From Lautropia sp. SCN 69-89 (GTDB taxonomy: Bacteria; Pseudomonadota; Gammaproteobacteria; Burkholderiales; Burkholderiaceae_E), in assembly GCA_001724855.1 (NCBI GenBank), contig MEED01000015.1, positions 62,001 to 126,000 of the forward strand: a stretch of 64,000 bases of DNA, in the 5' to 3' direction. Below the pieces are notes generated by a model. The model had not been told where the DNA came from. It saw only the letters and a program-made list of their open reading frames with translations, and did not search any database. Numbering within the stretch: the first letter of the stretch is position 1; every line of letters begins with the position of its first letter. The position numbers and the translations under genes are program-made. Shown here one piece after another: positions 1 to 9,073 of the stretch.

Positions 1-657
1 GTTGTCGAGGATGCGTGCCTGGCGGCGCAGGTGGTCCTCGATCTGCGAAGCGCGAAACGGCGGATAGATCGGCACGGGCACGGCGCCGGCCAGCATGATC
101 GCGACGAAGGCCTCGAAGAACGCGAGGCTGGTGGGCAACATCAGCGCGACCGACTCTCCCGGCGCGAGCCCGTGCGCCTGCAGGCCCGCCGCCACGCGTG
201 CGGCGCGCTCGAGCAGCGCCCGGTGCGTCAGCGTCGTCGCCGGCGCCGGATCGTCGAGCAGCGTCAGGTGGACGTGCTCCGGATCGTCGCGCGCACGCGC
301 CTCGAGGACGTCGATCATCGTCGCCGCCGCGCGCGGCTCGGCGCACCGGCCTTCCCGTTTCCGGATCACCGGAACGCGCACCGCCGCGTCGATGGCGCCG
401 GGCGGAGCCGCGCTCGCGAGCGCGCGCAGCAGGTCGCGCGGCGTGGCTGCCTCGTGGACCGCGGCCTCGTTCAGCCGGACGCCGAACTCGCGCTCGAGCC
501 GCAGCATCAGTTCGGTTCGCGCGAGGCTGTCGATGCCCAGGCCGCGCTCGAGCTCGTCGTCGAGCGAGATCGCGGCAGGCGCGCGCCGGCGCAGCTCGGC
601 CAGCAGCTCGCCCAGCACCGACAGAAGGCGCGCCGCGGCGTCGCGAGCGTGGTTCAC
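1..657 (-). CDS. ACP domain fused to fatty acyl-AMP ligase-type AMP-binding domain, partial
   Basis: The gene runs off the left edge; 219 N-terminal residues are visible. Residues 1-75 form an acyl carrier domain with the phosphopantetheine site GIDSL (Ser44). From about residue 105 an AMP-binding ligase domain begins, with the VPVPIYPPFR segment typical of the fatty acyl-AMP ligase branch. Such fusions activate an acid as acyl-adenylate and load it on a carrier, often in lipid or polyketide-like pathways; the substrate cannot be told here. The GTG start at 657 is the only start codon after an in-frame TGA about 20 bases upstream. It overlaps the stop of a 14-codon ORF (GTGA). Family call is confident; exact role is unknown because the C-terminus is missing. 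Confidence 0.8.
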   Translation of the reverse strand, partial: MNHARDAAARLLSVLGELLAELRRRAPAAISLDDELERGLGIDSLARTELMLRLEREFGVRLNEAAVHEAATPRDLLRALASAAPPGAIDAAVRVPVIRKREGRCAEPRAAATMIDVLEARARDDPEHVHLTLLDDPAPATTLTHRALLERAARVAAGLQAHGLAPGESVALMLPTSLAFFEAFVAIMLAGAVPVPIYPPFRASQIEDHLRRQARILDN

Positions 658-698
658 GACGCCTTGCCGCGACCGTCACTGGCATCGAACACGGCCAT
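654..698 (-). CDS. possible 14-residue leader ORF coupled to the ACP-ligase gene
   Basis: A short ORF (ATG at 698, product MAVFDASDGRGKAS) sits behind a GGAGG ribosome-binding sequence with only about 4 bases of spacing. Its TGA overlaps the GTG start of the ACP-ligase gene. This looks like a translational coupling device or a remnant of a longer N-terminus. No composition or homology evidence shows that it is translated. Confidence 0.25.
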   Translation of the reverse strand: MAVFDASDGRGKAS

Positions 699-896
699 CG
701 GCCCTCCTGCTCTCCTGCCCTCCTGCCTGCCGCCGGCCGCTCGGCGGCCACGGGCAGCACCCGCGCCGCCGCCACCGTCGGTACAACCATAGCCGCCGTA
801 TCCGGCTCCGGGTTGCGGCCGATCAACACGCCGGCGGACTTCGGGGGCGATAACTCCATGGTGGGCCGGGAGCCGGCCGCGGGGCGAGCACGGGTC

Positions 897-1316
897 ATGC
901 AGGAGCATTGGGAGCACTACGAACACGGCGCCGACATCGGCGTGCGCGGCATCGGCGCGACGATGGCCGGCGCCTTCGAGCAGGCGGCACTGGCGCTGAC
1001 CGCCGTCATCACCGATCCGGCGGCCGTCGCGGCCCGCGATGCGGTGGACATCGCCTGCGAGGCGCCGGACCCGGAACTGTTGCTCGCCGAGTGGCTGAAC
1101 GCGCTCGTCTACGAAATGGCCGTGCGGCGGATGCTGTTCGGCCGCTACCGGGTCGAGATCGACGGCACGCGGCTACGCGGCCAGGCGTTCGGCGAGCCGA
1201 CCTCGGTGGAGCGGCATCGACCGGCTGTCGAGGTCAAGGGCGCCACCTACACCAGCCTGCGCGTCGCGCCGACCGAAGACGGCGGCTGGCTGGCGCAGAC
1301 CGTGGTCGACGTCTAG
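897..1316 (+). CDS. archease (RtcB cofactor)
   Basis: A 139-residue protein of the archease family. Archease speeds guanylylation and turnover of the RNA ligase RtcB. Visible marks are the N-terminal E-H-G-A-D-I-G motif (family form: H-T-A-D-I-G), the central L-L-A-E-W-L-N-A-L-V-Y segment, and the C-terminal V-K-G-A-T-Y-T-S-L segment. It lies directly upstream of rtcB with 11 bases between them, the usual pairing. The ATG at 897 gives the usual family length; an in-frame ATG at 858 would add 13 residues. The pairing with rtcB makes the assignment strong. Confidence 0.9.
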   Translation: MQEHWEHYEHGADIGVRGIGATMAGAFEQAALALTAVITDPAAVAARDAVDIACEAPDPELLLAEWLNALVYEMAVRRMLFGRYRVEIDGTRLRGQAFGEPTSVERHRPAVEVKGATYTSLRVAPTEDGGWLAQTVVDV

Positions 1317-1327
1317 GGAGTCGAGCG

Positions 1328-2755
1328 ATGAACCTCGGGGAACTGCTCCGACGCGGACCCTGCGAATGGGAAGTGCCGATGCGCGGCGACATGCGCGTGC
1401 CGGCGATCGTCTACGGCAGCGAGGCGCTCATCGCCGAAATGGACGACAAGGTGCTCGAGCAGGCGAGCAACGTCGCGAAGCTGCCGGGCATCGTGCGCGC
1501 GTCGTATGCGATGCCCGATGCGCACTGGGGCTACGGCTTTCCGATCGGCGGCGTCGCGGCGTTCGATCCCGATCTCGGCGGCGTCGTCTCGGCCGGCGGC
1601 GTCGGCTTCGACGTCTCGTGCGGCGTGCGCTGCCTGTTCACCGGCCTGCGGTTCGAGGACATCCTCGCGGTGCAGCGGCCGCTGGCCGAGGCGCTGTTCG
1701 CACGCATCCCGGCCGGGGTCGGCAGCACCGGTGCGATCCGCCTGGACGCCGCGCGGATGGACGCGATGCTCGCCGGCGGCGCGAAATGGGCGGTCGACCA
1801 GGGCTGGGGTACGCCGGCCGACCTCGAACGGATCGAGGAGCGCGGCCAGATGCCGCATGCGAAACCCGACAAGGTGTCCGCATTGGCCAAGAAGCGCCAG
1901 CGCGACGAGATGGGGACCCTCGGCAGCGGCAACCACTATCTCGAGGTGCAGCGCGTCGCCGAGGTCTTCGACGAGGCGATCGCCGGCGCCTTCGGGCTGC
2001 GCGTGGACGAGGCGGTCGTGATGATCCACTGCGGCTCGCGCGGGCTCGGGCACCAGATCGGCACCGAGTTCCTGCGCGAGATGGCGATCGCGGCCAGGGG
2101 CTTCGGCATCGTGCTGCCGGATCGCGAGCTCGCCTGCGCGCCGATCCGATCGGAGCTCGGCGAAGCCTACCTGGGCGCGATGCGATCGGCGATCAACTGC
2201 GCGCTCGCCAATCGCCAGATCCTGACGCACCTGGTGCGCGAGGTCTTCGCGGAATGGCTGCCGGCGGCGCGCATGCCGTTGCTCTACGACGTTTCGCACA
2301 ACACCTGCAAGCTCGAGACGCACCGCATCGACGGGCACGAGCGCGCCCTGTTCGTGCACCGCAAGGGCGCCACCCGCGCGCTCGGCCCTGGGCACCCCGA
2401 CCTGCCCGGATCGCTGCGCGCGGCCGGCCAGCCGGTGCTGATCGGCGGCTCGATGGGCACCGGCTCGTATGTGCTCGCGGGCACCACGCGCTCGGAGTCG
2501 CTCGCGTTCTCGTCGGCCTGCCACGGAGCGGGGCGTGCCATGAGCCGCCACCAGGCCGCTGCGCGCTGGCGCGGACGCCAGGTGGTCGACGAGCTCGCCG
2601 CGCGCGGCATCATGGTGCGCAGCCCGTCTTCGCGAGGCATCGCCGAAGAGGCGCCGGGTGCGTACAAGGACGTCTCCGAAGTCGTCGACGCCACCGATGC
2701 CGCCGGCCTGGCGCGCAAGGTGGCGAAGCTCGTGCCGCTGATCTGCGTGAAGGGA
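1328..2755 (+). CDS. rtcB: RNA-splicing ligase RtcB
   Basis: A protein of 476 residues whose stop TGA is at 2756-2758. RtcB joins RNA 2',3'-cyclic phosphate or 3'-phosphate ends to 5'-OH ends using GTP and manganese. The metal-binding G-F-D-V-S-C-G-V-R motif has Cys98. The H-G-A-G-R motif has His399, the equivalent of the guanylylated histidine. The H-W-G-Y-G-F-P-I-G-G-V-A-A block is also present. It follows archease closely and its stop overlaps the ATG of the CapA-like gene (ATGA), so the three are probably cotranscribed. No RtcR-type sigma-54 activator is visible nearby, unlike the E. coli rtc locus. Confidence 0.95.
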
Positions 2756-3912
2756 TGAACCCCGCCAGCGCCGACGAGATCACGGTGTTCCTGGCCGGTG
2801 ACGTGATGACCGGCCGCGGCATCGACCAGGCGCTCGCGCAGCCCTCCTCGCCCGAGCTCTACGAGTCGTACGTGCGCGATGCACGCGACTACCTGCGACT
2901 CGCCGAACAAGCCAACGGCGCCGTGCCGGCGCCCGTGTCGGCCGCCTACGTCTGGGGCGACGCGCTCGCCGAACTCGGCCGCGCCGCACCCGCGCTGCGC
3001 ATCGTCAACCTCGAGACCGCGGTCACCACGCACCGGATCCCGTACCCCGGCAAGGGCATCCACTACCGGATGCATCCGGCCAATGTCGGCTGCCTGACGG
3101 CTGCCCGGCTGGATTGCTGCGTGCTGGCCAACAACCACGTCATCGACTGGGGTCACGACGGCCTCGCGCAGACGCTGGCGACGCTGCGGCAGGCCGGCAT
3201 CCGCACCGCGGGGGCCGGCGCCCGGCTCGACGAGGCGCTCGCGCCCGCCGCGCTGCCGCTGCCGGGCGGCGGGCGGCTGCTGGTGTTCGCCTATGCCACC
3301 GAGAGCAGCGGCGTGCCGCAGGCGTGGGCCGCGACCGCACACCGCGCCGGCGTGGCGCTGCTGCCCGAACCCGGCGAGGCGGCCGCCGCGGAGGTTGCCG
3401 CAGAGGTCGCCGCGCACCGCCGGGCGGGCGACCGGGTGATCGTATCGATCCATTGGGGCGGCAACTGGGGCACTCACATTCCGCGCGGCCACCGCGCGTT
3501 CGCCCACCGGCTGATCGAACTCGGCTCAGCCGACGTGGTCCACGGCCATTCGTCGCACCACCCCTTGCCCGCCGAAGTGCATCGCGGCCGCCTGGTGCTG
3601 TACGGCTGCGGCGATCTCGTCAACGACTACGAAGGGATCGGCGAGCGCGGCGGCCTGCGTTCGGACGTCGGGTGCCTGTACTTCGCGACGCTCTCCCGGC
3701 GCGATGGCACGCTGCGCAGCCTGCGGATCGTGCCGCTGCAGATGCGCCGGCTGCGGCTCGGCCCGCCGGATCCGGTCGCCCGGGGCTGGCTGCGCGACCT
3801 GCTGGCCCTGGGAGACCGCCAGTTCGGCACCCGGCTGCAGCCGCATCCCGACGGCGGCTGGCTGCTCGCGAGTCAGCAGCGCGGGGCGGCGGCGCGCGGC
3901 CCCGACTCCTGA
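2755..3912 (+). CDS. CapA-family (PGA_cap) metallophosphatase-like protein
   Basis: A 385-residue protein of the CapA / poly-gamma-glutamate synthesis family, which has a calcineurin-like metallophosphoesterase fold. Metal-ligand motifs appear in order: G-D-V-M-T-G-R, N-L-E-T-A-V, A-N-N-H, I-H-W-G-G-N-W and G-H-S-S-H-H. No signal peptide is evident, so it may act in the cytoplasm; the substrate is not predictable. Its ATG overlaps the rtcB stop. Its 3' end overlaps the convergent APH-kinase gene by 40 bases. Whether it contributes to RNA repair is inference from position only. Confidence 0.85.
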   Translation: MNPASADEITVFLAGDVMTGRGIDQALAQPSSPELYESYVRDARDYLRLAEQANGAVPAPVSAAYVWGDALAELGRAAPALRIVNLETAVTTHRIPYPGKGIHYRMHPANVGCLTAARLDCCVLANNHVIDWGHDGLAQTLATLRQAGIRTAGAGARLDEALAPAALPLPGGGRLLVFAYATESSGVPQAWAATAHRAGVALLPEPGEAAAAEVAAEVAAHRRAGDRVIVSIHWGGNWGTHIPRGHRAFAHRLIELGSADVVHGHSSHHPLPAEVHRGRLVLYGCGDLVNDYEGIGERGGLRSDVGCLYFATLSRRDGTLRSLRIVPLQMRRLRLGPPDPVARGWLRDLLALGDRQFGTRLQPHPDGGWLLASQQRGAAARGPDS

Positions 3913-5486
3913 CGCTGCTCGAGCCAGCGCGCGGCCAGCGCGTCGACGTCGACCGGCTGCCCGGTGTCGACCTCGATCGCGACTGCCCGCTCGTCGTCGC
4001 GCAGGGGCTCCCGCCCCGCGAGCTGGCGCTCGAGCACCGCGAGGTCGGCGTCCGATGCATCCGAACGCCCGGCGTGGCGCCCCGCCACCCGCTCGCGCAA
4101 CAGCGACGGTTCGGCGCGGCAATGCAGGATCGTGAACGGCACCCCGCGCGAGCGCGCCGCGTCGCGGAAGGCGTCGCGCTCGCGCGCGCGCAGGAAGGTG
4201 GCGTCGACGATCGTCGGATAGCCCGCATCGAGCGAGTGCATCGCCAGCGCGAGCAGCCGCTCGTAGGTGCGCTGTGTCGCGTCGGCTGCGTAGATGCCCT
4301 CTCCGGGCCCGGCCGATGCGTCGTGCAGCGCACCCAGCCCGAACAGGCGCTTGCGCTCCACGTCCGAGCGCAGGCGGATCGCGCCGACGCGCTCGAGCAG
4401 GCGCTGCGACAGGTGGCTCTTGCCCGAGCCCGACAACCCGTGCGTGACGAGCAGCCGCGGATCGTGCTCGCGCTCGAGACGCTGCGCCAGGCCGAGGTAG
4501 TCGGGTCCGCCCGGGTGATCTGCCGGGTGGGCACCCGGGCCGCGCGCCTGCGCCGCGCGGATCCGCGCGACCAGCGCACGCACCAGCGCGCGATAGACGA
4601 GGTAGTAGCGCAGCGCCGGCAGTCCGTCGTGCTCGCCGCTGGCCGCCAGCCAGGTGTCGAGGAAGCGGAACGCCAGGTCGGGCCGATCGTGCGCGAGCAG
4701 GTCCATCGCCAGGAACGCGATGTCGCTGCAGACGTCGATCCAGCGCAATCCCGGATCGAACTCGATGCAGTCGAAGGCGGTGATGTCGTCGCCCAGCGCC
4801 ACCGCGTTGGCCAGGTGCAGGTCGCCGTGGCCCTCGCGAACGCGGCCGGCCGCCTTGCGGCGCTCGAAGAGCGGCCGCAACCGGCGCGCCCGGGCATCCA
4901 GCCGCTCGCGCAGCGCCGACAGCACCGCAGGCGCGACGAACGCAGCCAGGCCGTCGAGCACCTGCGTGGTGTCGGCCTCGATCCGCGCGGCGCTGCCGAA
5001 CGGCGTGTCGGCCCCGGCCGCCGGGGCCTCGTCGTGAAAGTGCGCCAGCCGCCCGGCCAGCCGTTCGAGCTGCGCAGCATCGAGCCGCCCCGCCGCGAGG
5101 CGCTCGCTGAGCAGCGCGCCGGGCTCGAACTGGCGCATCTTCACCGCATATTCGATCGGCTCGCCCGCGCCCCCCAACTGCGGCGCGTCGACGCTTCCGA
5201 AGATGGGCACCACCTCCAGGTACAGCTGCGGCGCGAGTCGGCGGTTCAGTCGCAACTCCTCGTCGCAGTAGCGCTTGCGCGTGGCCAGGTCCTCGAAATC
5301 GAGGAAACCCAGGCGCACCGGCTTCTTGACCTTCCAGGCGAAGCGCCCATCGAGCAGCACCCACGAAATGTGCGTCTCGATCGCGGCTACCGGAGGATCG
5401 CCGGCGCGCTGCAACAGGCGCCGAAGCGCCTCGGCGAGGCGCCGGCAGCGAACTTCGGCGGAGTCGGAAGACGTCGGCGGCGGCAT
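3873..5486 (-). CDS. aminoglycoside phosphotransferase-like / P-loop kinase fusion
   Basis: A protein of about 537 residues with two parts. The N-terminal two thirds resemble the APH kinase-like fold, with the catalytic loop H-G-D-L-H-L-A-N and the following F-D-C-I-E-F-D segment. The C-terminal part is an AAA_33-type P-loop domain with Walker A G-L-S-G-S-G-K-S. This architecture is common in proteobacteria as a conserved protein of unknown substrate; there is no reason to call it an antibiotic resistance gene. Start chosen at 5486, where GGGAA lies upstream; ATG 5510 and a longer reading to 5600 are alternatives. Confidence 0.8.
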   Translation of the reverse strand: MPPPTSSDSAEVRCRRLAEALRRLLQRAGDPPVAAIETHISWVLLDGRFAWKVKKPVRLGFLDFEDLATRKRYCDEELRLNRRLAPQLYLEVVPIFGSVDAPQLGGAGEPIEYAVKMRQFEPGALLSERLAAGRLDAAQLERLAGRLAHFHDEAPAAGADTPFGSAARIEADTTQVLDGLAAFVAPAVLSALRERLDARARRLRPLFERRKAAGRVREGHGDLHLANAVALGDDITAFDCIEFDPGLRWIDVCSDIAFLAMDLLAHDRPDLAFRFLDTWLAASGEHDGLPALRYYLVYRALVRALVARIRAAQARGPGAHPADHPGGPDYLGLAQRLEREHDPRLLVTHGLSGSGKSHLSQRLLERVGAIRLRSDVERKRLFGLGALHDASAGPGEGIYAADATQRTYERLLALAMHSLDAGYPTIVDATFLRARERDAFRDAARSRGVPFTILHCRAEPSLLRERVAGRHAGRSDASDADLAVLERQLAGREPLRDDERAVAIEVDTGQPVDVDALAARWLEQRQESGPRAAAPRC

Positions 5487-5614
5487 GGCCCGTTCCCGGT
5501 GACGGCCCATTCTCGCAGCGTCGCGGCCGATCTGTCTCGATATTTGATATCCCTCGAGCCGGCATGCGCGCGGCGGCACGCTAGAATTCGCGATCCGCAA
5601 ACCGGGGAGACCAC

Positions 5615-6694
5615 ATGCGACAGGTGTTCAACTTCAGCGCGGGGCCGGCCACCCTGCCCGAAGAGGTGCTCGCGCAAGCCGCGGCCGAGATGCTCGACTG
5701 GCACGGCAGCGGCCAGTCGGTGATGGAGATGAGCCATCGCGGCAAGGAGTACATGAGCATCCACGAGCAGGCCGAGCGCGACCTGCGCGAGCTGATGGGC
5801 ATTCCGGCGAACTACAAGGTGCTGTTCCTGCAGGGCGGCGCCACGCTGCAGTTCGCGATGGTGCCGATCAACCTGATGCGCGGCAAGACCGCCGACTACG
5901 TCCACACCGGCGAGTGGTCGAAGAAGGCGATCAAGGAGGCCAGGCTGTTCGGCGCGGTGAACGTCGCCGCCTCGGCGGAGGATCGCAGCTTCACCTACGT
6001 GCCCGCGCAGTCGACCTGGAAACGCTCGGCCGACGCGGCCTACCTGCATTACTGCGCCAACGAGACGATCGGCGGCGTCGAGGTCTTCCAGACCCCCGAC
6101 ACCGGCGGCGTGCCGCTGGTGGCCGACGTCTCGTCGACCTTCCTGTCGCGGCCGATCGACGTCTCGAAGTTCGGCCTGATCTACGGCGGTGCGCAGAAGA
6201 ACATCGGGCCGGCGGGCCTGACCATCGTGATCGTGCGCGACGACCTGCTCGGGCACGCGCCCAAGGGCACGCCCACCATGCTCGACTACAAGGTGCAGGC
6301 CGACGCCGACTCGATGCTCAACACCCCGCCGACCTGGGCGATCTACATCGCGGGGCTGGTGTTCCAGTGGCTCGAGCGCCAGGGCGGCCTGGCGGCGATC
6401 GAGCAGCGCAACATCGAGAAAGCCAAGGTCCTCTACGACTACCTCGACGCCACGCAGTTCTACCGCAACCCGGTCGAGCGCGCCGATCGCTCGCGGATGA
6501 ACGTGCCGTTCACGCTGCGCGACCCGGCGCTCGACGAACCCTTCCTCGCCGGCGCGAAGGAGCGCCGGATGCTGCAACTGAAGGGGCACCGCTCGGTCGG
6601 CGGCATGCGCGCGTCGATCTACAACGCGATGCCGATCGAAGGCGTGCGCGCGCTGGTCGACTACATGCGCGAATTCGAAAAGCGCAACGGCTGA
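5615..6694 (+). CDS. serC: phosphoserine aminotransferase SerC
   Basis: A protein of 359 residues, normal for SerC. It converts 3-phosphohydroxypyruvate and glutamate to phosphoserine in serine biosynthesis, and also acts in pyridoxal phosphate synthesis. It starts with the family signature F-N-F-S-A-G-P-A. The pyridoxal phosphate lysine is Lys195 in G-G-A-Q-K-N-I-G-P. The C-terminal [10 protein letters not shown] substrate-binding block is present. It has GGGGAGA upstream of the ATG, a TAGAAT -10 candidate at 5582, and is followed nine bases later by serA. Confidence 0.97.
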   Translation: MRQVFNFSAGPATLPEEVLAQAAAEMLDWHGSGQSVMEMSHRGKEYMSIHEQAERDLRELMGIPANYKVLFLQGGATLQFAMVPINLMRGKTADYVHTGEWSKKAIKEARLFGAVNVAASAEDRSFTYVPAQSTWKRSADAAYLHYCANETIGGVEVFQTPDTGGVPLVADVSSTFLSRPIDVSKFGLIYGGAQKNIGPAGLTIVIVRDDLLGHAPKGTPTMLDYKVQADADSMLNTPPTWAIYIAGLVFQWLERQGGLAAIEQRNIEKAKVLYDYLDATQFYRNPVERADRSRMNVPFTLRDPALDEPFLAGAKERRMLQLKGHRSVGGMRASIYNAMPIEGVRALVDYMREFEKRNG

Positions 6695-6703
6695 GGGCCC
6701 GCG

Positions 6704-7859
6704 ATGCAAGGCCCGATCCGCGTCCTGGTCCTGAACCAGATTTCCCAGCACGGGCTCGATCGCCTGCCGGCCGAGCGCTACCTGGTCGGCAAGGAGGTCG
6801 CGCATCCCGACGCGATCCTGGTGCGTTCGGCCGACCTGCACTCGATGGACATTCCGTCCTCCGTGCGCGCGATCGGGCGCGCCGGCGCCGGCACCAACAA
6901 CATCCCGGTGGCCGCGATGAGCGCGCGAGGCGTGCCGGTGTTCAACGCTCCCGGCGCGAACGCCAACGCGGTCAAGGAGCTGGTGATCGCCGGCATGCTG
7001 ATGGCGGCGCGCAACATCCCGGCGGCGCTGCGCTTCGTGACCGCACTCGATCCCGCGGCGCCCGACATGGATCGCGCGGTCGAGAGCGGCAAGAAGGCCT
7101 TTGCCGGGTTCGAACTGGCCGGCCACACGCTGGGCGTGATCGGGCTCGGACGCATCGGCTGCCTGGTCGCCGACGCGGCGATCCGGCTCGGCATGAACGT
7201 GATCGGCTACGACCCCGAGATCACCGTCGACGCCGCCTGGAGCCTGCCCTCGCAGGTGAAGAAGGCGCATTCGATCCCCGAGATCCTCAAGACCGCGCAC
7301 TTCGTCACGCTGCACGTGCCGCTGGTGGCGGCCACCCGCCACCTGATCGGGGCGGCGACGCTTCCGCAGATGCGCCACGGCGCGGTGCTGCTGAACTTCT
7401 CGCGCGACGGCGTGGTCGACGAGCAGGCAGTGCTGGACGCGCTCGAAGCCGGGCGGTTGCGCCACTACGTCTGCGACTTCCCGAGCGCTGCGATCAACGG
7501 GCACGCGCGCGTCACCGCGCTGCCGCACCTGGGCGCCTCGACCCGCGAAGCCGAGGACAACTGCGCGAAGATGGTCGTCGACCAGATGCGCGATTACTTC
7601 GAGAACGGCAACGTTCGCAACGCGGTCAATTTTCCCGACGCGGTCGCACCGCGCGAGTCGGGCTACCGCGTGGCGATCGCCAACGCCAACGTCGATGGCA
7701 CAGGCTGGGCTGAACATCGGCAACATGCTGAACAAGTCGCGCGGCGAGATGGCCTACACGATCGTCGACGTCGACAGTCCGGTGCCCGGGAGCGCGATTG
7801 CCTCGATCGCCGCGATCGCCGGCGTGCTGGCCGTGCGCTACCTTCCGCAGCCGGCCTGA
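6704..7859 (+). CDS. serA: D-3-phosphoglycerate dehydrogenase SerA, frameshifted in the ACT domain
   Basis: The catalytic and NAD-binding parts are complete. The Rossmann motif G-L-G-R-I-G, the G-R-A-G-A-G-T-N-N block and the C-terminal P-H-L-G-A-S-T-R-E-A-E motif are all present. After N-A-N-V (codon 7691) the reading frame breaks. The rest of the ACT domain continues in another frame from ATG 7695 (M-A-Q-A-G-L-N-I-G-N-M-L-N-K-S) to TGA 7857-7859. About nine expected residues of the ACT start are missing, so this is a deletion of 3n+2 bases rather than a single-base slip. As written, the original frame reads on to 7894 with an unrelated tail. The enzyme could still be active but would lack its regulatory ACT domain; an assembly error is equally possible. 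Confidence 0.88.
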
Positions 7860-7886
7860 AACCCGGATCGCGCCGGCGCGCTTCGC

Positions 7887-7892
7887 TACAAT
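7887..7892 (+). promoter_or_regulatory. -10 box TACAAT upstream of dctP
   Basis: TACAAT followed by GAGCC, the same CTACAATGAGCC string as before uspA (24808-24819). No good -35 is visible at 17 bases upstream. The leader to dctP would be about 80 bases. Confidence 0.4.
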
Positions 7893-7976
7893 GAGCCCCC
7901 TGTCCCGCGCTCCCACCGCCGGTTTCGGGGACGCGACCGCAATCGCAGCACACACCTGAACCTGAAGGAGCCCTCG

Positions 7977-8982
7977 ATGGACCGCCGTTCCCTGCTGAAA
8001 GCCGGCGCTGCCGGTTCCGCCACGCTCGCCGCCCCCTTCGTCGTCACCCGCGCCGCGCACGCGGCGAACTACCGCGCCGAATACCGGGTATCCACCGTGG
8101 TCGGCACCGCGTTCCCCTGGGGCAAGGGCGCCCAGATCTGGATCGACCTGGTGCGCGAGCGCACGCAGGGCCGCATCAACATGAAGCTGTACCCCGGCGT
8201 GTCGCTGATCAACGGCGACCAGACGCGCGAGTTCTCCGCGATCCGCCAGGGCGTGATCGACCTCGCGGTGGGGTCCACGATCAACTGGTCGCCGCAGGTC
8301 AAGGAACTGAACCTGTTCTCGCTGCCGTTCCTGGCGCGCGACCATGCGGGACTCGACGCACTCACGCAGGGCGAGGTCGGCAAGCGCATCCTGCAGATCG
8401 TGGAGAAGGCCGGCGTGGTGCCGCTGGCCTGGGGCGAGAACGGCTTCCGCGAGGTCACCAACTCCAAGCGCGAGATCCGCACCCCCGCCGACATGAAGGG
8501 GCTGAAGTTCCGCGTGGTCGGCTCGCCGATCTTCAACGACACGTTCACTGCGCTGGGCGCCAACCCCACGCAGATGAGCTGGGCCGACGCACAGCCGGCA
8601 CTGGCGTCGGGCGCGGTCGAAGGCCAGGAGAACCCGCTGCACATCTTCACCGCCGCGAAGCTGCACACGCTGGCGCAGAAGTTCGTCACGCTCTGGGACT
8701 ACGTCGCCGACCCGCTGATCTTCGTGGCCAACCGCGACGTCTGGAACGCCTGGACTCCGGCGGATCGCGACATCGTCCGCGCGGCGGCGATCGAAGCCGG
8801 CAAGCAGGAGATCGCGATCGCGCGCAAGGGCCTGAGCGGCAACGACATGTCGATGGTCAAGGAAGTCGAGGCGCTCGGCGTGAAGGTCACGCAGCTCACC
8901 GACGCCGAGAGGCAGGCTTTCGAGAAGGCGATCCCTCGTCAAGCGCGCCGAGGCCGCGGTCGCGGCGCGCCGGAAGGCCTGA
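7977..8982 (+). CDS. dctP: TRAP transporter substrate-binding protein DctP, frameshifted near the C-terminus
   Basis: Periplasmic solute receptor of a TRAP transporter. A twin-arginine-like signal (D-R-R-S-L-L-K-A-G, then a hydrophobic stretch ending near A-A-H-A-A) covers residues 1-30. The body shows DctP-family features such as F-S-A-I-R-Q-G-V-I-D-L-A and M-K-G-L-K-F-R-V. After A-F-E-K-A-I (around 8933) the frame breaks. The expected tail L-V-K-R-A-E-A-A-V-A-A-R-R-K-A continues in another frame and stops at 8980-8982. Around 14 residues of the last helix region are missing, again a deletion of 3n+2 bases. As written the original frame runs to 9218. The ligand is unknown. Confidence 0.88.
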
Positions 8983-9005
8983 GCGACACAGACCGAGGAA
9001 CCCAC

Positions 9006-9055
9006 AGGCCGGGCTTGCCCGGCCTTCTTGTGTGCGGGACGCGCCGTCCCGCACA
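9006..9055 (+). terminator. two perfect back-to-back hairpins between dctP and dctQ
   Basis: The first arm pair is AGGCCGGGC / GCCCGGCCT (9006-9014 and 9017-9025), followed by TTCTTG. The second is TGTGCGGGAC / GTCCCGCACA (9031-9040 and 9046-9055) with a 5-base loop. They sit exactly between the receptor and permease genes. There they could act as a partial terminator or protect the dctP mRNA 3' end, giving more receptor than permease. No long T tract is present. Confidence 0.6.
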
Positions 9056-9073
9056 AGTGCCGCCCGACGCGCG

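Noticed and set aside
3873-5486. Aminoglycoside resistance gene
   Set aside because: The APH-like fold is fused to a P-loop domain and is a widespread chromosomal protein. Nothing indicates drug resistance.
5539-5551. GATAT-TTG-ATATC palindrome before serC
   Set aside because: Only five-base arms; likely to be AT-rich promoter sequence of the divergent gene. It was not strong enough to list.
3114-5723. Very long plus-strand ORF opposite the APH-kinase fusion
   Set aside because: It is a shadow reading of a high-GC gene on the other strand; the composition is Arg/Ala-rich with no family motif.
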